From Impatiens glandulifera (Eukaryota > Streptophyta > Magnoliopsida > Ericales > Balsaminaceae), in assembly GCF_907164915.1 (NCBI RefSeq), contig NC_061867.1, forward strand, positions 2,924,192 through 2,988,191: a stretch of 64,000 nt of DNA, read 5' to 3'. The notes below the pieces were generated by a model. That model had not been told where the DNA came from and did no database searches. It saw nothing but the letters and a program-made list of their open reading frames with translations. Position 1 is the first letter of the stretch. Every line of letters begins with the position of its first letter. The position numbers were made by a program, and so were the translations under genes. Positions 44,205-56,429 of the stretch are shown here, in pieces.

Positions 44205-47200
44205 TGTAAAAAAGAGAATACAAAGAGATCTTGTTATTATTGTAGCAAAAGATGTTGTCTTGTATTTACACAATAGAGACTATTAATAGGCAATTAATAA
44301 TTAGCCGTTAGACACAAACCTTTCAGCTTCTTAACTATTGAGTTTATCTATGAACTGACTAATAAATATAACTAATATATTACATATTTTTAACACTCCT
44401 CCTCAAGTCAAGAGTAAAGAGATTGATTACTCCTAACTTGTCGATGATGCTATCAAAATTTCTTTTATCTAGATTCTTCGTGAAAATATCAGCAAGTTGA
44501 TCTTTGCTAGGTACAAAGGGGGTTTCAATTTAACCAGATTGAACTTTCTCACGAACAAAGTGACAATCAACTTCAATATGCTTGGTGCGCTCATGAAATA
44601 CTAGATTTGATGCAATATATCTAGCAGCATTATTGTCGCAATACATTTTTATGGTCTTGAGCTCAAATCCCAAGTCTTTGAGAATATTTTTAATCCAAAT
44701 GAGTTCTCCAGTAGTAGCTGCTATAGCACGATATTCAGCTTCGGCGCTTGAACGGGAAACAATATTTTGCTTCTTACTTCTCCACGTCACTAGATTTCCT
44801 CCAACAAATGTACAAAAGTCGGTAGTGGAATTTCTATCAAAGCTGCCTACCCATTCAGCATCAGTATAACCAATGACGTCAATGCGGTTGTTTCGCTTCA
44901 TCCATATGCCTACTCCAAGAGTAATTTTAAGATAATGTAAAATCCTGTAAACAGCAGAAAGGTGTGAAGTTTTTGGAACATGCATGAATTGACTTACATT
45001 GCTAACTGCAAAGATTATATCGGGACGAGTAACTGTTATATAGATAAGTTTACCTACAAGTCTTTGATACATATTAATGTCATAAAGAGGTGTACCTTTT
45101 TCAATGTTTAATTTAACAGTTGTTTCAATGGGAGTCTTTGCGGGTTTTGCAGCAAGCTTACCAGTTTCTTTTAATAAGTCCAAGACATATTTTCTTTGAG
45201 AAAGAAACAAACCTTTCTTATAATGAGCAATTTCTATCCCAAGGAAATACTTGAGAGTGCCAAGATCTTTAATATCAAACTGCTCATGTAGATACTTTTT
45301 AACCTTGAGGATATCACTTGAGTTATTACCTGTTACTATAATATCATCAACATACACAAGTACAATAGTAGTAGTATTGACAGTAGTTCTAATAAAAAGA
45401 GAAGAATCAGCAGAGCTTTTTCGAAAGTTATGATGAATAAGAGCGTTACTAAGTTTAGAATACCATGCCCTTGGAGATTTCTTGAGTCCATAAATAGCTT
45501 TATTCAACTTACAAACAGATTTTGAGTTAAGATTTTCCTTATATCCTTGTGTGATAGACATATATACTCCTTCTTGCAGATCGCCTTGAAGAAAAGCATT
45601 GTTTACATTCATTTGATGTAAATCCCAATTTTGATTTGCAGCAACGGATAATAATATCCTTACCGTGTTCATTTTTGCTACAGGTGCAAAGGTTTCCTCA
45701 TAGTCTAATCCATAAGTTTGGGTGTATCCTTTGGCAACAAGTCGGGCTTTATATCTTTCAAATTTTCCTAAGCTATCATACTTGATTTTGTATATCTATT
45801 TACAACCAACCACTTTCTTACCTTTAGGAAGAGGGACAAGTGTCCATGTATTATTCTTTTCTAAAGCCTCTAATTCGTTATGCATGGCAACACACCAAGT
45901 AGGGCTAGACTTGGCTTCTTGAAATGTTTTTGGCTCTATTTTATGAACAAATGTGATAAAAGCATGATATTCATTAGATACATTTTCATATGATAAGTAT
46001 TTTTGAATAGGACACTTTACCGAATAAAGATGATAATCTTTAAGCTTTTTCGATAGTGGAACAACCCTTGAGGACCTTCGAACATTGTCATCCCTTGTAG
46101 TTGTTTCTGAAATGTCTCCGGATATAGATCCATTGTTACCTTCTCCCCTGAAGGTGTACTTAGTGTCTCATGAGTAGTGTCTGGAATGTCACTTTGAGTT
46201 TCATAGTCATTATTTGTGACCGAATCATTGTGACTTTCTTCTTGTGGGATATCACATGATGTCCCTTTTTCTGCTTCTTTATTTTGAGAAGTATTTGAAT
46301 CACTATCAGAAAATATATTCCTGCAAGAACAATTCATATCCATGGGCAATACATGATCTTTCTAACCAAACTCATTGAGATCATCATTATTATCCTCCTT
46401 ATTTTTGTAATAAAATTCATCTTCATTAAAGATGACATTACGAGAAATATAGAGTTTTTAAGAAATAGGATCATAACATTTATATCCCTTTTGGGTAGTC
46501 GAATAACCAAAAAAAATAGCTTTAACTGATTGAGGACTTAATTTATCAATATGGTTTATATGCACATAACATACACAACCGAAGACGCGGAGATGATTAA
46601 AGTCACTTTTCTTGTTTTTTAATTTTTCTAAAGGACTCAAATTATTAAGAATGTTGCTAGGAATATGATTAATGAGATGAGTAGCAGTAAGTAAAGCATC
46701 AGACCAAAATCTTTTTGGAACATTAGATTGAAATAATAGAGAGCGAGTAAGCTCAAGAAGATGACAAATTTTCCTTTCCGCCGTACCATTCTGGGCCGGG
46801 GTATGGACACAAGAGGTTTGATGTATTATACCTTTTGTTTTGAGAAAAGATGAAATTTTTTTATTGATATATTCAGTACCATTGTCAGTTCTAAATAATT
46901 TTATTGAAGCTTGAAATTGGTTTCAATAAAAGAAACGAACTCTAAAAATTTTGAAAATACTTCTGATTTATCGTGTAGCAAAAAAATCCAGGTGGCTCTT
47001 GAAAAATTATCTATGAATGAAACATAATATTTAAAATTATTATAAGAAGTAGTAGGTGCTGGACCCCAAACATCAGAATGAATTAACTCAAAAGGAGCTT
47101 TAGATATACTATTTGAATTGTGAAATGGAAGTCTGGCTTGTTTAGCAAAATGACATACATCGCAATCTAAAAAATCAAACTTCGATTGAAATAATTTTCT

Positions 47201-48500
47201 AAGCACATGCTTTGATGGATGTCCTAAACGACGATGCCATAGAAAATCAGAATTATTCTTGGATTGTAAAGCATAACTAGAAAGTTTAATAATGTAAATG
47301 TTATTTTCAAGTCTTCCTCTACCAATCGTGATCCCGGTCGACCTTTCTTGAAAAACAACATCAATGTCAGAAAAAACAACTAAACAATTAAGGTCCTTTG
47401 TGATTTTACTAACCGAGATTAAATTTGGTGATAATTCAGGAACATACAAGACATTATCAATCTGTTTTGAGAAAAGTTTAATTGATCCAATTCCATGAAT
47501 GGGAATACTAGAATTATTAGCTACTTTAACATTTTGATTGAGTTTTTCCAACTTTAAATTTTCTAAAAATTCTTTGTTTTTAGTCATGTGATCTGTGGCA
47601 CCGGAATCAACAATCCAATAGTTTGAAATGGAATTAAAATTAGAAGAATGCGCAGAAATACCTGGGTCCACTTGATTAGTGGACTTTTCTTGTCGGGTTT
47701 TCATGAATTCGGAGAATTGGAGAAAGAGTTTTAAGTTGTCTGGATCCACACCATGTATTTTATAATGATTAGGCTTTGGAGTATTCCCTTCCGCTTGGGT
47801 CTAATTGTTTGAAGGGAGAGACCAATCTGAGAAACTCTCCACCTTAAAAACGTTAGAAGCCATTTCTTCATTTGACCCAATCAGATTCCAGTTTCTCATT
47901 ATACTGTCTTTTCCGTTTCCTTTAGCGAGAAATCTTCTCTGACCATTTCCGGTGGCCATTGCTAGTCCTCTCCAAATCGATGAAAAAGAGAAAAAAAGAT
48001 TCAGATAGCCACTTGGGCTTAGAGAAAATAAAAAAAAAATATTAGAATAATAGACAGTTATGAAGAGAATCAGAGTCTGGCGAGATTATATTGTTGTTCC
48101 TCTCCAATCCGATGAAGAAAGAGAAAAACAAAATATTCAGAGATCCACTTGGGCTTGGTGAAAATAGAAGATCTAGTTCCTCTTCGATCGGATGAAGAAA
48201 GAGAAAAACAAAAGATCTAGAGAACCACTTGAGCTTGGTGAAAAAAGAAGATCTAAGGTCAGATTTTCAATAGATTAGATTGAGCCGGATCAAACCGTGC
48301 TCTGATACCATGTAGAAAAGAGAATACAAAGAGATCTTGTTATTATTGTAGCAAAAGATGTTGTCTTGTATTTACACAAAAGAGACTATTAATAGGAAAT
48401 TAATAATTAGCCGTTAGACAAAAATCTTTAGTTTCTTAACTATTGAGTTTATCTATGAACTGACTAATAAATATAACTAATATATTACATATTTTTAACA
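44205..48500 (-). mobile_element. Ty1/copia LTR retrotransposon, 4.3 kb, gag-deficient
   Basis: LTRs are 44205-44395 (191 bp, 3') and 48311-48500 (190 bp, 5'), TG..CA on the element strand, with a perfect CTATC target duplication at 44200-44204 and 48501-48505. The primer site TGGTATCAGAGC (initiator-Met tRNA type) is at 48299-48310, and the polypurine tract TTGAGGAGGAG is at 44396-44406. An empty site is at 12028-12032. It is shorter than the usual ~5 kb because gag is nearly absent. The LTRs differ at several positions, so it is not brand new. Confidence 0.93.
44400..47959 (-). pseudogene. Gag-pol of the 4.3-kb copia element, degenerate
   Basis: A gag start (MATGNGQRRFLAKGNG, 47959) runs 52 codons to an in-frame TAG at 47801-47803. 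The same frame then continues as a short linker into protease (NYWIVDSGATDHM), pre-integrase (LWHRRLGHPS), and integrase (FELIHSDVWGPAP). It is interrupted near 46900. Downstream pieces include RVFGCVCYVHINHI, a Ser/Asp-rich linker (46017-46349), and a long RT/RNase H frame (44530-45672) with YGLKKSPRAWYS, VYVDDIIVTGNNS, DAEWVGSFDRNS and AEAEYRAIAA. The last part ([20 protein letters not shown]) is cut by one stop before a DQLADIFTK tail. Most of gag, including the usual zinc knuckle, is deleted. Confidence 0.88.
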
Positions 48501-48505
48501 CTATC

Positions 48506-49253
48506 TCTATTCTCTTTTAGTGGACTATTTGACTAGAAAGGAATCAACGTACGTTCAATGATTGTAATCAACGTACGTTCAATGATTGTATTCAACCGAT
48601 GTGTATAATTTATAACGCAATAATTATGATACAAACTTAAATTTGTTCTAGAAAACCGAGTCGGTTGGGGAGATCATCACTTCTTTTGAAGAGTTTCATC
48701 CGATAATTATTTTGTTGTACGTGGTCTACTATTTTTGTTTTATTTCTCTCTTTGTCTTCTTTTTTAATGTTATTCTTTGTTTTTTTGTGCTTAAAAGAAT
48801 CAGATTTTAATATATCATATGATTTTTTTTTGAAAAAAATTTGTCCTATGATTTATATTTATAGGGAATGACCGACGAGCTAGGGTTTTAATGACTTAAT
48901 TTGACACATAATTGTAAAAAAGATAAGAAAATATTTTGACGAGTGGGTTGGAGACTTGGGTAGGTTCTTACGTGCTTCCTTCTATATATGTATGAGCTCT
49001 ATTAATTCAATTGACCAAGAGTTAATTAATTTTAGATTTAAAAAGAATTATGTCAAGATATAATAGTGTTATAAAAAATTGTATTTTTGAGTTCAAGTGG
49101 TGTGTTGATATTTAAGAGATTACTTAATATGGAGTGGATTGGGAAGATTATGATACCTTAATTATAATTGTATTAATTAGATTTAATTCGAGAAAGTGTT
49201 ACAGAGGTGTTTTGGTTTTTAACTAATTAAAAGACTAAAAATTCTCGAATTTG
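48506..49253. other. Inter-unit spacer right of the copia
   Basis: Homologous to 12033-12431 up to about 48955, with a short local duplication of ATCAACGTACGTTCAATGAT near 48544-48590. The rest is AT-rich without a gene. Array unit III joins at about 49254. Confidence 0.55.
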
Positions 49254-49340
49254 ATTATTCAAATATATGTTAAGTCCAACATATAACATAACATATAGAA
49301 TTTAAAATTTAGTGGCTACATTTTAGCAATGGATAGATAA

Positions 49341-49890
49341 TTAACATCTACTTAGACCATATACAGGAATTATGTTAATCTGCTGATAATTGGAATAAGA
49401 AAATCTTATTGACTCTTGAGGGTATACAGTCCCCGCCTCCTTAAGAATACAATTTCCTCCCCCATTCACCATGATTGGACCTGGCTTGTAAATGATGGCA
49501 CTTTGTAAACCATTGCATCTCAAGTTCACTTCAGCTTGAGCACATCTTACATGTGTTTGTAATAGTTACATCCCAAGCTGGTACTTTTGATGATGCGGGT
49601 GTTTGTGTTACTTGTATAGTGCTAATTGGACACTCAGCTGCGCGCATATTAGACGTTAATCGTATTATGAGTGATTTTGTGGATTCAATTATTAAAACTA
49701 AAAAAAAAATCAAATTTTACCTTGATTGGGAATTGTCAAGTTAGCATCTATTAAAATGATACCTATTCTTAATGAGAAGAATAAAACAATAAAAATACAA
49801 TTTTAAATAAAAATAATAGACTAGAGATGGTGGGAAAAAAATACCACAAAATAGTACAACAAAGAAACATCCAAGCTTAACTCCTTCCAT
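49341..49890 (-). pseudogene. TPD1-like gene copy III, 1-nt frameshift
   Basis: The exon positions parallel the intact copies (49890-49845, 49762-49721, 49637-49341), with splice sites kept. Exon 3 is 297 bp instead of 296 because of one extra T in the CACATCTTAC stretch (about 49546-49547). This shifts the frame right after the Asn-Thr-Cys residues and destroys the CxC and all later cysteines. Otherwise it matches copy II (Ser in QSA, Met in PIMVNG). The lesion appears recent. Confidence 0.85.
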
Positions 49891-49919
49891 TGAAATTGAA
49901 ATCAATGTATTCTATTCTT

Positions 49920-52245
49920 AATTATAAATATATTATGAGAAAGTGTGTGTTTTCTCTAGTGGTCTATTGTTGTTTATATATAAAAATGAATGCATTAAAA
50001 TGGGAAAATATGAATAAGCCTAATTATGTTAATCTTGAAATAAATTAAGGGTGATTATTATTATTTATTGATTTATTTCCTAAACAACTAGTAAATCCGA
50101 AAAATATTTATAAAATATTTAAGAGGTGTTAGTTAAAGATAATAATTAATTATTTTTAGATTCTGATTTATTACCTTTAAATAATTATTAATATTATTTT
50201 TAATATTATTCCTTTTATTTAGTATTTTTTTTACTATATTTAGTTAATTTGCTAAATTTGCAATATTATTTCTTAATGTATTGTCGGGGTAAAGATGGGC
50301 TAATTCATATATACACCTCTTCAATTATGTACAAATTTTCAAATTAATCCTTAAAATATGTATTTCTAGAATTCTTTAAAAGAATATTAAGTATTTTTTT
50401 TAAAAAAAAGTTTAATACCTAATTTGTTTAATTTATAATATGTCACGTGATTATGATGTAAACACAATAATATAAAAATATATATAAGGTGTTTAAAAAA
50501 ATGGAGATAAATTTGGGATTATTAAAAATATGTATTATTTCCGTAAAAATGTTACTGTTTATCAATGAACAAAAAAATCAGTTCCACAATATTTTTTAAA
50601 AAATATCTCCCTACACATAAGATTTATTTTTCCGAGTTCGTCTGAAAGTGCTAAAGAAGGATGGAAGCTTAGAAGATGGAGTTTATTTTGTCTATTTTAA
50701 TGATGAATTTAATTAATAACAAAAAAGTTATATAAAAGAAAATTTTTGGCATTAATTTTTATATTTGTTATTGTACAAATAATAATAGAAGTAGTTATAA
50801 AGATAGAGATGCCTCGGTGTGTGCAATGTTTGCATTGACTAAAACCCACACTATATGAATGTAGACATGTAGTTTACTTTAGGGAGTATCCTGCCATATA
50901 TTCTTATCATTCTAATATGTTAGACAAGATTATTGTAAAAACATTTTAAAAACAATAAACCTATATTGGATAAAATTATTTCACCATAACAATGCAACTT
51001 TATTTAGATAGAAAAATTTAAGATAATGTTTTTATTTCACAAAAAATCATGAATTAAAAAAATATTATTTATGTGGAAAATGTTTGTTTTTAAATAGAAA
51101 ACAATAAATATTGTTTGTACGCATTTTATTTTGTCCTCGTGTTTTTTAAAAAGCTTTGGTTTATTCGTAAGGATAATGTCATAATACTTCTTTCCATTCG
51201 AAAGACCCGTTTTAAGAGTGGTTTGTACCATCCTAAAATTGGTTGGTCTCATACTTTACTTATCATTTTGTGTGCCTTGCCCATAGAAGGGACGCACCGA
51301 AGGACTTCAATGATAGACACAACCTCGGGTACACATTTTATGAAAAAGATTTTCTACAAAAGTTATGTTATACAATCCTTGCTTACATTTTCTCTGAATC
51401 ACATAAAAAATATAGCCATAAAACTCCATTTGTGAAAAACAGTTTTATTCCAAATATTCCATAAAATTTTGAAATATTTTGTAGAGGTCAAAATATTTTT
51501 TTTACATAATGTAAATGTTTTATAATTTATAGAATTCTAGGATTCGAGAAATCATTTTCCAAAGATAGTCTATTTTTCAAACAAGTCCTAATGTTGCGGA
51601 AAAATAATATTTTTGACCAACCTGCATTTTTGAGATTTTTCTAAAATGATTTAGAATCTTCAATCTATAAAAGAGGTTGTTTAATGTTAGAAGAACCAAA
51701 CAAGCCTTAATTAATTTTTAGAATTTTGAAATTTAAACTTTGTGATCAAAATTTTATCTTAAGAAAATTCGAGGGTAGATTTGGAAGTTGACAAATAATT
51801 TAGGAGATGAAATAATTTTTAATTATTTAATATAATTCCAAATTAAAATTTCAGGGTGAAAATTGGACTTAAAAAAGTCTGGAGGCCTGAAAGAAGTAAA
51901 CTGGAAATTCAGGGGTGAAAATAATTTCAGCTTATTTGAAATAAGTTAAAATATGAAAGTCTTACCTTAAAATTCAATGTTTATAACGCTCAAGAACTGG
52001 ATTGCAAAACTACTGAAAGTTTGGATTTTCCCAATCGAAAGCTTCGTATTCTTCTTCCCCACCTCTTTCCCCGGTTTCCAAAGATCTAGTCTTGCACAAG
52101 AAATCTCTGAATGCAGCTTCTACAGTCGCAAAGACATCAAAAACTTCCTCACTTCGTCACGACTCATATATTTGTAGCATGTGTCCAAGAATCGATAATG
52201 GAGAAATGCTTTATTCTAAATCGAAAATGCTTCCAATGAAGATCA
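49920..52245. other. AT-rich unit block (unit III)
   Basis: Paralogue of 17340-19935 with the internal deletion noted above and the uninterrupted MULE site at about 51883 (AAAAAAGTCTGGAGGCC). No gene supported. Confidence 0.55.
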
Positions 52246-52249
52246 ACTC

Positions 52250-54345
52250 GTCCGCACCTTGTATCAATTGTATGGTACCATTACGACATGATGTCGTGTT
52301 AAATGACAATCTATTTCTATATGATGTCGTGTTAGATGACAATCTATTTCTATATGTTTGGTACGTTCGTGAAATACATCATTATGAGCAATCTGCATTG
52401 CACTATTATTATCATAAAAAAGTGGAATAGCAGCGGATGAAGGAACACCCATATCTTGAAGTAACCATTGTAGCCAGAGAAGCTTAGAGGTAGTCTCTGT
52501 AAGAGCACGATATTCAGATTCTGTACTAGAACGAAAAACAACTATTTGTTTCTTACTTCTACATGAAATGAGAGATGTTCCAAGAAAGAAACAATAGCTA
52601 GTAGTGAATCGACGATCAGTTGGATCACTTGCCCAATTAACATCAGAGTATGCTCGTAACTCTAGAAGAGATAAGTGAGAAAAATGTAGTCCATGAAATA
52701 AAGTTTCTTTAATATATCGTAATATACGAAAAACGAAAGAGAAATGAGTTGTATGTGGAGATGACATAAATTGACACATGATATGGACAACATATGCAAT
52801 ATCTGGCCGAGTGGCAGTAAGATATATAACACTACCAACTAGTGTCGATAAAGTGTTTCATCACTTAGTGGAGTACCATCAGTAACAACCAAATGTTCTG
52901 TGGAGTCAAAGGGTGTGTTAACAACTTTTGTGTTAGTAATACCAACCCGAGATATGAGATCAGTTGCGTACTTAGTTTGTAAAAAATAGTAACCGACTTT
53001 GTGAGAAGTTATTTCAAGTCCCAAGAAATAACTTAAATGTCCAAGATCTTTCATTTCAAATTGTTGATGTAGAAAATTCTTGAGATTGCGAATTCCATTT
53101 GTTTCATCATTAGTACTTATCATGTCATCCATATAAAGTAAAAGTAAGGTACAACCTTGATCTGTTTTGCGCAAAAACAATGCATGATCATAAGAACTGG
53201 ATTTGAAACCAAGATTACCAATAGTGTAGCTAAATTTGGTGAACCACTCCCTAGGAGCTTGTTTGAGACCATAAAGAGCTTTGCGGAGTACAAACTTTAT
53301 TTGGAGGATGATCATATCCAGGTGGAGGTTGCATATACACTTCTTCTATTAGTTCACCATTAATGAATGTATTTTTGACATCAATTTGAAATTGTTGCCA
53401 TCTTTTGCTAGCAGCTACTACAATGAGTCTACGAATCGAGGTCAATCGATCTACAGGGGCAAATGTTTCCCCATAATCAATACCATATTCTTGAGTATAT
53501 CGCTTATCAACAAGGCGAGCTTTATATCGTTCAACTGAACCATCTGCTCGTGTCTTAATTTTAAAAACCCATTTATAACCAACTACTGACTTATGTGAAG
53601 ATAAATCAACCAAGTCCCAAGTTTTTGTCTTGGAAAAGTGCTTGTAATTCTTCTATCATTGCTTGCTTCCATAAAGGGTTAGAGTTGGCTTTGCGAAAAG
53701 TACGAGGTTCATAGTTGAGTACACATAATAGTTACGAAGACGAACAGAAGGTCGACTTACATGATTGGTACGAAGAGGAGGTGGTGGCGGTGATGGTGGA
53801 ATATAAGAAGATTCTTGAGTGATATGATAAGATGAGGTATGTGCCAGATTTTGAGATGGAGAAGATGTCGATGTAGGAAATACAGATGAAGTTGAGTCAC
53901 ATGAGTTGTGAAATGGTTCTATACAAGAAATATCAAGAAACAGAGGTATGGTAGGATCACGAAAAAATTGAGTAGGAGGTTCATTAACTCTAAATTTAGA
54001 TATAGTTGAAAACATTTTATGTTCCCAAAATCATACATGACGAGAGATAAGAAGACGTTGAGATAATGGATCCCAACACCTGTATCCTTTGTGTTCGATT
54101 CCATAACCTAAGAAACAACATAATTAAATTCGAGGTTCAAATTTATTTTATTCATGAGGTTGTATTAAAAAAAACACATCCAAAAACTTTGAGAGTTTAA
54201 TAATTCGGAGATCGATTAAAAAGACGTTCAAAAGGAGAGATGTTACATATGACGGGAGAAGGAATGCAATTGATAGTATAAATAGCGGTGAAAACTACTT
54301 CTCCCCAAAAGTTATCGAGACAAGAAGACGAGATGAGAAAGCCTA
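52250..54345 (-). pseudogene. Truncated Ty1/copia pol relic (unit III)
   Basis: Carries RNase H (52264-52779, one open block including LISCRSKKQIVVFRSSTESE), RT (52839-53315 with YMDDM, 53251-53613) and linker fragments, separated by frameshifts (one within the VCRLRKALYG region). It has the 33-bp in-frame RNase H duplication and is cut at the unit junction 54345. Confidence 0.84.
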
Positions 54346-54448
54346 CAACTTAGCTTCTAGGCTTCTTTTGAACTTGAACAATTGCTCTGGTTGCAGTCTG
54401 CCAAGTATAATTAAATTGAACTTCTTACACGGACTTGATAAATGTTTC

Positions 54449-54795
54449 TGTAAAAATATATAAGGAGATTGTATTCAATGATATCTGAATTACATAGAGT
54501 ATGTCTATTATATAGACATTAAATTAAACTTATAAGGAAACTAATATAATATAATTATATAATAATATAATATTGACATTATCACAATATATCATATTGT
54601 AATAATATTTTACAAATATTATCAAATTATATTATATCTCCAATATATTAATTAATTTTATTTATTACACCCGCAATTGAAGCAGGTGTGTGATGTATAT
54701 TGAGATTGGATCAAAACTCTTTAAAAAAAACTCTCAGAAGTCCCTTCGTGATGATATCCGCAAGTTGATAATGTATGAAGAAGTCAATTCAGCAG
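54449..54795 (-). mobile_element. Deletion derivative of the FG-nucleoporin LTR element (unit IV)
   Basis: A 221-bp LTR (54449-54669) preceded by GTTTC, then the short copia tail, then a direct jump into the RRP6-like relic (AGCAGGATTCATAATG). The breakpoint differs by a few bases from unit I (AGCGGTATTCATAATG). Confidence 0.72.
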
Positions 54796-54796
54796 G

Positions 54797-55285
54797 ATTC
54801 ATAATGCACCAACTCATTTTCTTTTCCATTTTTGGTAGTGACCTTAGAACAATCAGTGGTTTGAGTGAATTCAGAACTGTCATGATTTCCTATAGTTTTG
54901 GTTGTGGTATTCATCTCTTTTGAGATAACAATAAGAGATTTATTTGACAGTATATAACTAAAACTCTCATCTTCTGCCTGTGAAATTATATCTCTGCACT
55001 CATATAGTCCTGCAACCACGTCAAGCTGTTGAACATTGAAATCAGCATTCTGCCGATTATAAATTTTAAAATATGAATCATTAATAAGCCATTTTTTCTC
55101 TTACAGCTGAATGCACATATCATAATTGTGTTTGTAGGCCTCTGCCCAAAGAATCAACCGCATCAAGTTGAGGTGTCCAAGAACCTAACTTGATTCTTAA
55201 CAAGTTATACATGTACAAGAGATATTGTGTATCTTCTCTAGCATATTTTATTATTTCACAGTGAAGGGGATGAAGTCTCCAAATT
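54797..55285 (-). pseudogene. RRP6-like exonuclease relic (unit IV)
   Basis: Same as 15711-16200 (VVAGLYECRDIISQAEDESF and the YAREDTQYLLYMY region), disabled by stops. Confidence 0.73.
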
Positions 55286-55374
55286 ATCTTTGATATATTT
55301 TGTTGGCTATGATATCACAAAGTGAGCAAGAATAAAGTCAGCAAGAATAAAGTCAGCAACATTTTTTTTTATAG

Positions 55375-55530
55375 GTAATTAACATCTACATAGACCAAAG
55401 AGTAAATGTTAATTTGATTATATATCATGATTAACATAAGAAAAATTTATTGACTTTTGAGGGTACATTATACTTAGTACATGTATTTGTCACCATAGAT
55501 CTCAACATCACTTATTTTGCACTCTTATTG
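55375..55530 (-). pseudogene. TPD1-like 3'-end relic (unit IV)
   Basis: Counterpart of 16275-16430. A 14-bp local repeat (AATAAAGTCAGCAA) precedes it. Confidence 0.63.
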
Positions 55531-55860
55531 TTTTAGGTGATCGTTTCACTTGTCAAATTATTATCCCTTTAAAAATGACACAAAAGAAATGTTGCTGAAG
55601 AACAAAGCCTAGTAATATTCAATTAACTTACTGCATAATTATATATATGTGTTTTGGTATACCATGTAAGTTTTTATACAAGTTATGGGAATATTGTAAA
55701 TGCTTTTTTTTGTTAAATTTAAATTTCACAATTTTTTCTTTTAATTATATAAATTAGTACTAATAGGAATAATTTTATTCAAATAAATGTTAAGTCCAAC
55801 ATATAAAATAACATATAGAATTTAAAATTTAGTGGCTACATGTTAGCAATGGATAGATAA

Positions 55861-56410
55861 TTAACATCTACTTAGACCATATACAGGAATTATGTTAATC
55901 TGCTGATAATTGGAATAAGAAAATCTTATTGACTCTTGAGGGTATACAGTTCCCGCCTCCTTCAGAATACAATTTCCTCCCCCATTCACAATGATTGGGC
56001 CTGGCTTGTAAATGATGGCACGTTGTAAACCATTGCATCTTAAGTTCACTTCAGCTTGAGCACATCTACATTTATTTGTAATGGTTACATCCCAAGCTGG
56101 TACTTTTGATGATGCGGGTGTTTGTGTTACTTGTATAGTGCTAATTGGACACTCAGCTGCACGCATATTAGACGTTAATCGTATTGTGAGTGATTTTATG
56201 GATTCAATTATTAAAACTAAAAAAAATAATCAATTTTTACCTTGATTGGGAATTGTCAAGTTAGCATCTATTAAAATGATACCTATTCATAATGAGAAGA
56301 AAAAAACAATAAAAAAACAATTTTAAATAAAAATAATAGACTAGAGATGGAGGGAAAAAAATACCACAAAATAGTACAACAAAGAAACATCCAAGCTTAA
56401 CTCCTTCCAT
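55861..56410 (-). CDS. TPD1-like small cysteine-rich secreted protein, copy IV
   Basis: Exons are 56410-56365, 56282-56241 and 56156-55861, giving 127 aa; splice sites and all six Cys are intact. The mature sequence equals copy I in the scored variants (Asn-Lys-Cys, Gln-Arg-Ala, PIIVNG). The signal peptide and family assignment are as for copy I. One substitution lies next to the exon 3 acceptor (GTGCAG instead of GCGCAG), which keeps the AG. Together with copies I and II it gives three potentially functional tandem genes. Confidence 0.83.
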
Positions 56411-56429
56411 TGAAATTGAAATCAATGTA

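Larger units (their letters stand above)
49254..54345. repeat. Array unit III (lacks the left part)
   Basis: It begins just downstream of the TPD1-like gene's 3' end; the LTR element, RRP6-like relic and TPD1 relic present at the left of other units are missing. Relative to unit I about 270 bp are deleted near 51415 (joining AAATATAGCC to ATAAAACTCC). It ends at the integrase/unit junction shared with units I and IV. Confidence 0.75.
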
